In this document: positions 56,892 to 64,000 of the stretch, in pieces | How positions within the stretch are numbered: position 1 is the first letter of the stretch | Layout: every line of letters begins with the position of its first letter | Source of the DNA: Clostridium muellerianum | GTDB taxonomy: Bacteria > Bacillota > Clostridia > Clostridiales > Clostridiaceae | NCBI RefSeq assembly: GCF_012926525.1 | Contig: NZ_JABBNI010000058.1 | Coordinates: 218,880 to 282,879, forward strand | DNA length: 64,000 nucleotides | Reading direction: 5' to 3' | Made by a program: the position numbers and the translations under genes | The notes under the pieces: generated by a model | Told to the model about the DNA's origin: nothing | Database searches by the model: none | Seen by the model: only the letters and a program-made list of their open reading frames with translations

Positions 56892-57249
56892 ATTTTTTAC
56901 CTTCTGAATTTCTTTGGTTTTTTATAATTTTTTTTAAATTGTTTTTCATTTCTTCTGGATTTTTATTATACTTTTTCGTTAATTTAACGATAGGTATATT
57001 TTCATCGCCATTGTTAGGAGTAATTTCAAGGATTTTGAAAATTTCTTGTTCACTTATATTGTATTTTTTAGATATTTTTTTAACAGTTAACCGTTCATAA
57101 ATACTCATATTCCCTAATTGTCTACTTTCTTTATTAGGAATCTTAATTTTTTTAATTCCTCTATGCAGCAGTATGGATTGCCTTATTGTTATAAATGTAA
57201 TTATAATAATTAAAATTGATAATATACTTACTTTTGATTTGTTTGTCAT
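56884..57249 (-). CDS. Hypothetical membrane-anchored protein
   Basis: 121 aa. One N-terminal membrane helix (about 9-28), then a basic soluble part with two short helix-turn-helix-like repeats (TVKKISKKYNISEQEIFKIL and IVKLTKKYNKNPEEMKNNL), each of the form V-K-x-x-KKYN. No family is recognised. ATG 57249 follows GAGATGG; the in-frame ATG at 57264 has no site. It is in operon with dedA, so it may assist lipid or envelope work. Confidence 0.65.
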   Translation of the reverse strand: MTNKSKVSILSILIIIITFITIRQSILLHRGIKKIKIPNKESRQLGNMSIYERLTVKKISKKYNISEQEIFKILEITPNNGDENIPIVKLTKKYNKNPEEMKNNLKKIIKNQRNSEGKKYE

Positions 57250-57497
57250 AAATATCCATCTCACTTATATTATTATAGTTTTTATATAAAATTTATAAAA
57301 AGAATACATTTTCAGTGATTATATATAATGTTTTAATAAATGTATATTTAATTAAAATTAGTATGATTTATTGAAAGAATAAACATTAGGTATATTTTAA
57401 TAATTATATCATGTTAAACTTATTTGGTCACTTATTATAATATTTATTGAAAGTTTAATAAATTTAATATAATCACATATGTAAATTAAATTCTTTT

Positions 57498-57540
57498 AAA
57501 ACACCCATTTATGATTTATAAATGAGTGTTTTAAAAGAAA
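57498..57540 (-). terminator. Terminator of the sigma/DUF4179 operon
   Basis: AAACACCCATTTAT pairs with ATAAATGAGTGTTT (one G-U type mismatch), with A/T runs. The spacer 57265-57497 shows nothing else. Confidence 0.7.
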
Positions 57541-57589
57541 TACAATTTGTTGTGAATCTAAAAAATTGCTAAATAAAGTAATGTTTAAA

Positions 57590-58759
57590 TTACTGTCTTT
57601 TTAGTTCTATTTTAAAGGCTTTATTTTTGCCATTTTCTTTAGAATCAAACACTAAATACAAGTTTTGTATTTTATCAAAATAAGGGCTTTCAAAGTCTGG
57701 TCCCTCTATAGAGTAATTTGAATTAACTGGATTATTGTCAAGCCATCCACCTTTATAATTGTATCTATTGCCTTTTTCATCTTCTAGATGAATGTTAGTT
57801 ATGTTCATGTCTTTTGGAATTAGAAATTTAGCATTTGTAGTGGTAGGATATATATTTACATATTCTATTTTTATGTTTGAATTTTCAGTTGTTTCTTCAG
57901 CTTTAACATATTTTATTTCTTTTGCATTTTTAATTTTATCATCGATTTGTACAGTAATAGCCCAATTGCCCTCAACAAATTTAGGAGATTTATGGGTTAA
58001 TTTATAAAAAAATCCATAAAATTTATTATATCTGTAACCTAATGTGTTATCTGAGAAATCATAAAACTCAATAGTGATACTATCTGGTATTTCATCTATT
58101 TTACTTTTACTAGAGGCAAATTGAAATATTCCTTGTTTTATTCTTGTATTTTTAAAACTTTCCTTATTTATATTGTTATGTTCACAGGATTGATATAGAA
58201 TACCATCTATTTGGTAAACTTTATTTTTGTATTTATCATTAAATTCTTTAGCATCTTTGGCAATTTCATCAGAAGTTCTTTCATCATAGAGAACTCTTCC
58301 TTTATTATCTGTAATTTTAAATTTATCGTAATTTAAATCTTTAAAATCTTTATACCTATCATCTGCCTTTAAAGTATACCCAATGTTAAGTTTATTTCCA
58401 CTTATAGTAACTTGATCAATAGTTACTGTAATTCCTTTATCAGTAGCTTTCTTATCTTTAGATGTTTCTTGTACAAATCCATTTTTAACTGCATTATCAA
58501 TTCCCTTATCTTGAAAATTACTAAACAAGTTTTTTACAGGTGCAGTAACATTATTTATATAGTTAGCAAAAGCAGGGGAAGCTTTGCCAAGGAATATTAA
58601 CAAAGCAAAACTAGCAGCAAGACTTGAAGAAAGTTTCAAAAATCTTCTCTTGTGTCTGTTTTTAGCCCTTTTTATAGCTTTTTCTATAATTAAATCTGCT
58701 TCAATTGGAACTTTTATGTTTTCAAAATTATCTTTATAAGGTTTATTATTATAATTCAT
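57590..58759 (-). CDS. DUF4179 membrane protein, probable anti-sigma factor
   Basis: 389 aa. A cytoplasmic N terminus (about 1-40), one membrane helix (about 42-62, LSSSLAASFALLIFLG), then a large outside DUF4179 region with a repeated Ig-like pattern (GITVTIDQVTISGNKLNIGY). Such proteins follow ECF sigma factors and are believed to hold them at the membrane. GGAGGT of its ribosome site overlaps the end of the sigma gene, so the two are coupled. Confidence 0.85.
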   Translation of the reverse strand: MNYNNKPYKDNFENIKVPIEADLIIEKAIKRAKNRHKRRFLKLSSSLAASFALLIFLGKASPAFANYINNVTAPVKNLFSNFQDKGIDNAVKNGFVQETSKDKKATDKGITVTIDQVTISGNKLNIGYTLKADDRYKDFKDLNYDKFKITDNKGRVLYDERTSDEIAKDAKEFNDKYKNKVYQIDGILYQSCEHNNINKESFKNTRIKQGIFQFASSKSKIDEIPDSITIEFYDFSDNTLGYRYNKFYGFFYKLTHKSPKFVEGNWAITVQIDDKIKNAKEIKYVKAEETTENSNIKIEYVNIYPTTTNAKFLIPKDMNITNIHLEDEKGNRYNYKGGWLDNNPVNSNYSIEGPDFESPYFDKIQNLYLVFDSKENGKNKAFKIELKRQ

Positions 58760-58761
58760 TT

Positions 58762-59277
58762 TTATTCTACCTCCAATTTAATTCTTAATTGTTTTAAAGC
58801 TTTATGAATATAAGTCTTTACTGTACCAAGCGGGTAGTCCATTATTTCAGCTATTTGTGGAACAGTTAAGTCTTGAAAATATCTAAGTATTATTATTATT
58901 TTTAATTTACCATCTAAATTATCAATGGCTTCGTATAGATCTAATATTTCTTCTCTATTATTGTTATGATCACTTTTTTTAGGTATATCAACATTTTCCT
59001 TAAAGAATATAATTCTTTTTTTCTTATTTAAATAGTTAACGCAATTGTTTATAAGTATTCTCATAATCCAAGTATTAAAGTATTTTGTTTCCTTTAACTT
59101 TTTTATAGATACATAGGCTTTGTAAACAGTATTGTCTAATATTTCTAAAGCATCATGTTGATTCTTAGTATAAGTATAGGCAGTTTTGTAGAGAATCTCT
59201 TTATTTATTTGCATAAGTTTACAAAAAGCATTTTCATCTCCATTTTTTGCATTAGTGGCTAATTCTTCAATTTCCAT
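58762..59277 (-). CDS. ECF-type RNA polymerase sigma factor
   Basis: 171 aa. Region 2 (about 10-80, AYTYTKNQHDALEILDNTVYKAY and FNTWIMRILINNCVNYL) and region 4 (about 115-168, LRYFQDLTVPQIAEIMDYPLGTVKTYIHKALKQLR) are clear. An in-frame TTG at 59292 is part of the GGAGG ribosome site, so ATG 59277 is the start. It is likely held by the DUF4179 protein and released by an envelope signal. Confidence 0.93.
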   Translation of the reverse strand: MEIEELATNAKNGDENAFCKLMQINKEILYKTAYTYTKNQHDALEILDNTVYKAYVSIKKLKETKYFNTWIMRILINNCVNYLNKKKRIIFFKENVDIPKKSDHNNNREEILDLYEAIDNLDGKLKIIIILRYFQDLTVPQIAEIMDYPLGTVKTYIHKALKQLRIKLEVE

Positions 59278-59342
59278 ATTGTAATCCTCCAAGAAAATTA
59301 TATGTTATCACCGATAATAACTTTTCATCTATTAGACAATCT

Positions 59343-59372
59343 ATTATATAGTTTCGTTTTATTTTTAGTAAA
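59343..59372 (-). promoter_or_regulatory. Candidate promoter of the sigma operon
   Basis: Minus-strand TTTACT and TATAAT with an 18-bp spacer. ACGAAAC just before the -10 could also be part of a self-recognised ECF promoter. The spacer 59373-59647 holds nothing firm. Confidence 0.4.
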
Positions 59373-59647
59373 GTTTTTTCATAACGGCTCTAAATTTGAC
59401 TAATAGCTAATATTTTAATGAAATATTATAGTAGCTTTAATTAATTAAAAAAAGGAATAATACATTAGTGTTAATGCAATTTGATAAAATATAGACTAAG
59501 ATGTAAAATATAAAATGTAATAAAATTTTACTTTAAATAGATATTTGTATAAATTTTAGAAAGTTAAATAAACTAGAGTATATTTTGTACTATTTTTATT
59601 ACATGAAGAGCGTTAATTTATAAAATACAATTTTATGGGAGAGCACA

Positions 59648-61231
59648 ATGACAATATTAAAAAAACATTTAGCAGCCTTATTAGTAGCATCAAGTACATG
59701 CTTATTATATACATCCAAAGTACTTGCCAGTGATATAAAAGTAAATAGAATATCAGGTCAAGATCGTTTTGAAACCTGTAGCAATATAGCGGATTCTGGT
59801 TGGACTAAAAGTGATTATGCAGTGCTGGTTAATAGTGAAATGTATGCAGATGCTGTTGTATCATCGCCATTAGCAGATAAATATAAATCACCAATACTAT
59901 TAGTTGAAAATGATAATATTCCAGATACAATAGTAGATGAACTAAATAGATTAAGAGTTAAAAAAGTATTTATTTTAGGCGGTACAAGCTTAATATCTAA
60001 AAATGTTGAAAATAAGTTAAAAAATATGGGGATATCCATTGAAGAGAGAATTGCAGGTCAAGACAGGTATGAAACAGCAGTAAAAGTAGCAAGTCATATA
60101 ACAAATTCTAATAATTCTGTTTATGTGGTAAATGGCGAGGACTGGAGAGATGCATTAGCAATTAGCCCAGTAGCTACAATATCACATAGTCCTATAATTT
60201 TTACTAATAAATACGGTGTTCCAGATGTGGTTAAAAAAAATATAGATAATGCAAGCCGTACTTACAATGTTATAGGTGAAAAAGATGATTATGATTTTTT
60301 ACATAATATTGAACAATATCTGGGAGGAAAACAGCTAAAGACTTTAGGGTATAATAAAGCTGATACAAATATTGAAGTATATAATTCTTTTAAAGATAAA
60401 ATGAAATTAAATAAAGTTTATTTAGCGTCAAGCAAAGCTTTTGCTGATGGGTTGTGTATAAGTCCATTGGCAGGAACTAATAAAAGTCCACTATTTTTTG
60501 TTGATGAAAATAATATAAATGAATTTAAAGATTTTTTAGATAAAAATAGGAATAGTATAGAAGAAATTGATGTTATTGGAGGACAAGGTGTTATTGCAGA
60601 TTCAACCATGCAAACTTTATTAAAATTAAATACTACTGCCAGCATAAATAATAGTGATAGTATAAATAATAATAGAGGAAATGGAATTCCTAATATGAAT
60701 GGAGATAACAATGAAGATGTAAATAATGATGAAAACAATGGTTCAATAACTCCTATAATGGGACAATCACAAGTATCCGTAGAGCAGTGTGAAAAATTTC
60801 TTAGAAAAAGAAATTCTAATGCTCCCTATTTAGCTAGTATTTATAAGAAATACTGTGATATTTATGGAATAAGGTTAGAATGTGCATGGGTGCAGATGTG
60901 TTTAGAAACAAATTTTTTGAGATATTCTGATACTTCAATAACTACATTAAATATGAATAATTACGCAGGGCTAGGGGCTTTGGATAGTAATGGAAGAGGA
61001 CAAGCACTTAGCTTTTCTACAGAAGATGATGGAGTTAAATGCCACGTTCAACACCTGTTTGCATACAGTAGCAGAAATCCATTACCAGTAGGAGAGGTGC
61101 TAATTGATCCAAGATTTAACCTAGTTCAAAGGGGCTGTGCTCCTAAAGTTGAAGACTTAGGAAATGGTAAGTGGGCTTCAGATAAAGAATATGCACATAA
61201 ATTATTAAACTTACTAAATGAATTAAAATAA
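59648..61231 (+). CDS. Cell-wall-binding (CWB2) protein with glucosaminidase-like domain
   Basis: 527 aa. Signal peptide 1-28. Three CWB2 repeats (about 33-125, 127-220, 235-320: RISGQDRFETCSNIA; RIAGQDRYETAVKVA; VYLASSKAFADGLCISPLAG) anchor it to wall polymers. An Asn/Asp-rich linker (about 335-375) leads to a C-terminal domain (about 385-527, ECAWVQMCLETNFLRYSDTS; NYAGLGALDSNGRG) like the glucosaminidase/LytG-type peptidoglycan hydrolases. GGGAG precedes ATG 59648. It probably trims or remodels the wall. Confidence 0.88.
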   Translation: MTILKKHLAALLVASSTCLLYTSKVLASDIKVNRISGQDRFETCSNIADSGWTKSDYAVLVNSEMYADAVVSSPLADKYKSPILLVENDNIPDTIVDELNRLRVKKVFILGGTSLISKNVENKLKNMGISIEERIAGQDRYETAVKVASHITNSNNSVYVVNGEDWRDALAISPVATISHSPIIFTNKYGVPDVVKKNIDNASRTYNVIGEKDDYDFLHNIEQYLGGKQLKTLGYNKADTNIEVYNSFKDKMKLNKVYLASSKAFADGLCISPLAGTNKSPLFFVDENNINEFKDFLDKNRNSIEEIDVIGGQGVIADSTMQTLLKLNTTASINNSDSINNNRGNGIPNMNGDNNEDVNNDENNGSITPIMGQSQVSVEQCEKFLRKRNSNAPYLASIYKKYCDIYGIRLECAWVQMCLETNFLRYSDTSITTLNMNNYAGLGALDSNGRGQALSFSTEDDGVKCHVQHLFAYSSRNPLPVGEVLIDPRFNLVQRGCAPKVEDLGNGKWASDKEYAHKLLNLLNELK

Positions 61232-61267
61232 ATATAGCAAAGTTATGTATTTATAATATCAGTATAT

Positions 61268-61303
61268 AAGGCATCTGAAATTATTATTTTCTTTCAGATG
61301 CCT
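61268..61303 (+). terminator. Terminator hairpin with R1 terminal sequence
   Basis: AGGCATCTGAAA (61269-61280) pairs perfectly with TTTCAGATGCCT (61292-61303), followed by T residues. The same words form the ends of R1 copy 3, so this may be a core-less R1 relic now serving as terminator. Confidence 0.75.
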
Positions 61304-61394
61304 AATTTTTAACTTTTTAGTATTCATTCCTTTATGTTGAAGTGTTTTGTTACTTGATATGTTCAACATTTTGGGATGAATTTTATTTTTTGAG

Positions 61395-61888
61395 GTTGCA
61401 TTGAATGCAAATATTGAAGCTTCAAGTACTGGAGAAGCGAGAAAAGATTTTGTTGTTGCAGATCAAGTTAGGAAGTTAGCAGATTCAACTCAAGAATTAG
61501 TGGATGGAATAAATAAAAAATAACTGAAATGAATAGCGATGTTGAAAATTAATCAAGTTCTGTAGAATATTCGGAATTGGCTTTAAGGGATGGGGTAAGT
61601 TCAACTGAAAGAACACAGGAAGCTTTTTCAGACATTTTTACTTCTTCAAAACATGTAAAAGAAAAATCAGAAGAAATTAATAATTCTATAGATACTACTC
61701 AAAAAGGACTTAAAGAAATATCAGGTGATATAAATGGAATAATTAGCTCGTCAAGGACCGTAAATAACGAGATTACTGATTTAAATGTACAAGCATCGCA
61801 AAAATCAATAATATTTTCGGATATAATTAATTTTTTAGAACAGATTTATACTATTTCTATAGAAAACATGAATGGAAAAGAAAAGTAA
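61395..61888 (+). pseudogene. Broken methyl-accepting chemotaxis gene (3' part)
   Basis: One frame reads ALNANIEASSTGEARKDFVVADQVRKLADST, a degraded MCP tip (normally [13 protein letters not shown]...VADEIRKLAE), and stops after NKK at about 61523. A second frame from 61577 continues the coiled coil (EAFSDIFTSSKHVKEKSEEINNSIDTT). Stops, frame changes and unusual residues show decay. No N-terminal part is present. Confidence 0.8.
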
Positions 61889-61897
61889 AAATAGCAA

Positions 61898-61933
61898 AAG
61901 CCGATGCACATAAATTGAGCATTGGCTTAAAAT
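61898..61933 (+). terminator. Terminator-like hairpin
   Basis: AAGCCGATGC pairs with GCATTGGCTT with one G-U pair. The stretch 61934-62336 has no gene; it has an imperfect TTAACTTA/TAAGTTA hairpin near 62065-62095. Confidence 0.6.
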
Positions 61934-62336
61934 TACTAAAATATATCCAAAACACCGGTACTCTAATTTTGATCCCTATCTAATGATAGGTGGGTGTCAG
62001 CATAAATGATTCAATCGCCTTAAATGCCATAAAAGGACTCACAGAAAGGTACATTTTCTCACTTAACTTATCGGACTCCCTAAGTTAAAATGTAGGTTCA
62101 AAATAAGAGCTTAACGCATATTTCAGAAAGATATTTTAAATATACAATATAATTTTAAAAAGTTTAACTAAAGATTAAACTTCTTAACAACATTATCGTT
62201 CTCATGCATTTATATTAACAGATTTTAATAAATGATTCAAGAGATATTTCTATAGAAGATTATTCTTCATCAACCAGAATATCACATAATCTAATTAAAT
62301 ATCTATTTTAATTAACCTTAATAATAGAATATTGAA

Positions 62337-62686
62337 TTGATAAGAAGCTATAGATTTGAAAAAGGTAAAGATAAATATATTGTATTTTATGAAAAAGTAC
62401 CTTTATCAGGTTGGAGTGTTGCAAGTGTAATTGTATTTGTTTCTAAGCGTATGACATTGCCTTTAGTAAAGCTATCTAATTTTGCTGAAGAAATAGCAGA
62501 GGGTAATATCAGATGCTAGTAAAGAGATGCTTACTAAAGGCAGATATTACATCAGAAGTAATAACAAATGTAGCAGCTATTTCTGAGGAGCAAACAGTAA
62601 GTATGCATGAAATGGGAAAAACTGAAAATAAATTAGATGAATTAGTAATAAAACTTAAGAGTGAAGTTGATAGGTTTAAGATTTAG
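62337..62686 (+). pseudogene. Second broken chemoreceptor gene
   Basis: The first frame (62337-62519) reads KVPLSGWSVASVIVF and RMTLPLVKLSNFAEEIAEGNI, the end of a Cache sensor running directly into a HAMP start, with the second membrane helix mostly gone. After a frame change, VITNVAAISEEQTVSMHEMG and LKSEVDRFKI to 62686 is an MCP C terminus. The whole signalling tip is deleted. Confidence 0.8.
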
Positions 62687-62782
62687 AAAATGTATTAAAA
62701 TATTTGCAATAATTAAATAAATACAGTATAATATCTTATGTTTATATCAAAATAATTTTAAGCACATAGGAGTATATTAAAA

Positions 62783-63016
62783 ATGAGAGCGAGTTATAAG
62801 AATCCAAAAGAATTGGCAAGTAAATTGAAAGATTTAGTTGATACGTATTTTGAGGGTTTGATAAGTTATGAAGAATTAGAGAAAACGACTATAGCTATAA
62901 TAAATGTTAATGGTGATAGGGTTTATAAAAATGGATTTATGCCAACAAAGTTGGCCAGTATCCTTGGTACTGAAAGAGTGAATATTATAAATAAGATACA
63001 AAAAACAATGGAATAA
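62783..63016 (+). CDS. Small conserved clostridial protein (TIGR04540-like)
   Basis: 77 aa. KNPKELASKLKDLVDTYFEGLISYEELE followed by YKNGFMPTKLASILGTERVNIINKI matches the pattern of a small protein family I remember as TIGR04540, function unknown. The start ATG 62783 has only a weak ribosome site (AGGAG at 62768). It lies between mcp debris and the rRNA promoters. Confidence 0.6.
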   Translation: MRASYKNPKELASKLKDLVDTYFEGLISYEELEKTTIAIINVNGDRVYKNGFMPTKLASILGTERVNIINKIQKTME

Positions 63017-63200
63017 ATTGATACCCTAAAGGGGCTGGCTTAAAGCAAATTGAGGATGCAATATATTTAGTTTTAACTTAAAAACTATTAATATGTTGAG
63101 AAGTATTTTTGTTTTGAGGCAGTCTTTTTTGATGATTTGATGATAGTGCTTTTATAAATTAGGAAAGAAGTGTTATAATAAGCGGTTTTAATATCAAGTG

Positions 63201-63274
63201 ATTCTTAGGTTCAGGTGGAGTTTGCTTATAAGAATGAGTGTATTAGCAATGGTAGCGATCGTATAAACTGAATC
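63201..63274 (+). other. Possible pseudoknot in the rRNA-upstream spacer
   Basis: ATTCTTA (63201) pairs with TAAGAAT (63229), and the adjoining GGTTCAG (63208) with CTGAATC (63268), in interleaved order. Otherwise the 63017-63431 spacer shows no gene. Confidence 0.25.
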
Positions 63275-63431
63275 GGGAGTATCTATATAAGAAATATGAA
63301 GAAATTAGTAGAATAAGAGAGTATTAATAATATAATTTAAATTTTAGTTAAATAATACAAATAATTATTAAATGTAAAGATGATAGAATTACATTCGTTA
63401 CATGAGGTGATTAACAAGGAAAATAAACTTG

Positions 63432-63461
63432 TTGACAGAGTCTTAAGTAACATGGTATTAT
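63432..63461 (+). promoter_or_regulatory. rrn promoter P1
   Basis: Consensus TTGACA and TATTAT with an 18-bp spacer. Confidence 0.75.
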
Positions 63462-63514
63462 GTTAAAGCTGTGTGAATGCAGCAAGCTTAACAAAAAGAA
63501 CTTAAAAAAAGTTC

Positions 63515-63543
63515 TTGACAAGATTAAGCAAACATGATAAGAT
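63515..63543 (+). promoter_or_regulatory. rrn promoter P2
   Basis: TTGACA and TAAGAT with a 17-bp spacer and a TG one base before the -10. Tandem promoters are usual for rRNA operons. Confidence 0.75.
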
Positions 63544-63681
63544 GTAAAAGTCGCTGAGATGCGACAAGATCCTTGAAAATTAAACAGAGTGAAAGTAAGA
63601 TTTAAATCTTATTTTAAATAAGCCAGTATTAGTTAAACTAATAAGTTTAACGTCAATAATTTGAGTACAGATTAAACTTTT

Positions 63682-64000
<319 letters not shown>

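Overview
The window is AT-rich DNA (roughly 70% A+T) with strong GGAGG ribosome binding sites, ATG/GTG/TTG starts, low-GC Gram-positive gene families and the 5' end of a 16S rRNA of Clostridium sensu stricto type. It reads as a chromosomal stretch of a motile, anaerobic Clostridium. A secondary-alcohol dehydrogenase of the C. beijerinckii / acetogen type under sigma-54 control supports this. No IS element, prophage, CRISPR array or tRNA gene is visible.

Layout. 0.1-5.4 kb: VIT/VWA protein, then an ABC transporter pair. 5.5-9.2 kb: C_GCAxxG_C_C protein, siroheme/ferredoxin reductase behind a short leader ORF, and a secreted Ig-like protein with a glycosidase-like domain. 9.4-18.5 kb: GNAT protein, uppS paralog, a less AT-rich two-component pair, and a divergent RND efflux pair. 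18.7-26.3 kb: brnQ, mcp, T-box-controlled argS, YprB-like exonuclease, CBS protein. 26.4-29.9 kb: metal block with a Fur-box feoA-feoB-small Cys-rich protein operon and a terC gene behind a yybP-ykoY (Mn2+) riboswitch. 30.0-33.5 kb: sigma-54 activator and its likely target, the NADP-dependent secondary alcohol dehydrogenase, with upstream activator sites and a -24/-12 promoter. 34.1-42.4 kb: solitary citG, a soluble and a membrane chemoreceptor, MBL hydrolase, FlxA-like protein, AgrC/AgrA-like pair. 43.2-48.6 kb: CPBP protease, OmpR/HK pair, TVP38 protein, MazG-like enzyme, small proteins. 48.8-53 kb: a complete Type III restriction-modification system. 53-59.3 kb: DUF6143-like protein, SLC13-like permease, DnaQ-type exonuclease, DedA, and an ECF sigma factor with a DUF4179 protein. 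59.6-64 kb: CWB2 cell-wall protein, chemoreceptor debris, a small conserved protein and the rrn promoters with the start of 16S.

The most interesting signal is not in the genes. Intergenic spaces hold several families of palindromic, RNA-like repeats. R1 (about 160 bp; 5902, 26281, 42844) has a conserved core and paired arms that change in a compensating way between copies. R2 (33903, 53762) is a nested cruciform, one copy of which lacks the inner hairpin exactly. R3 (7207, 20471) is a long hairpin pair. A short hairpin at 61268 carries only the R1 tips. Chemoreceptor fragments at four places (20.3, 42.6, 61.4, 62.3 kb) show repeated decay of mcp genes in the same kind of spacer. The R families look like either mobile non-autonomous elements or a family of structured RNAs; I know of no description of them.
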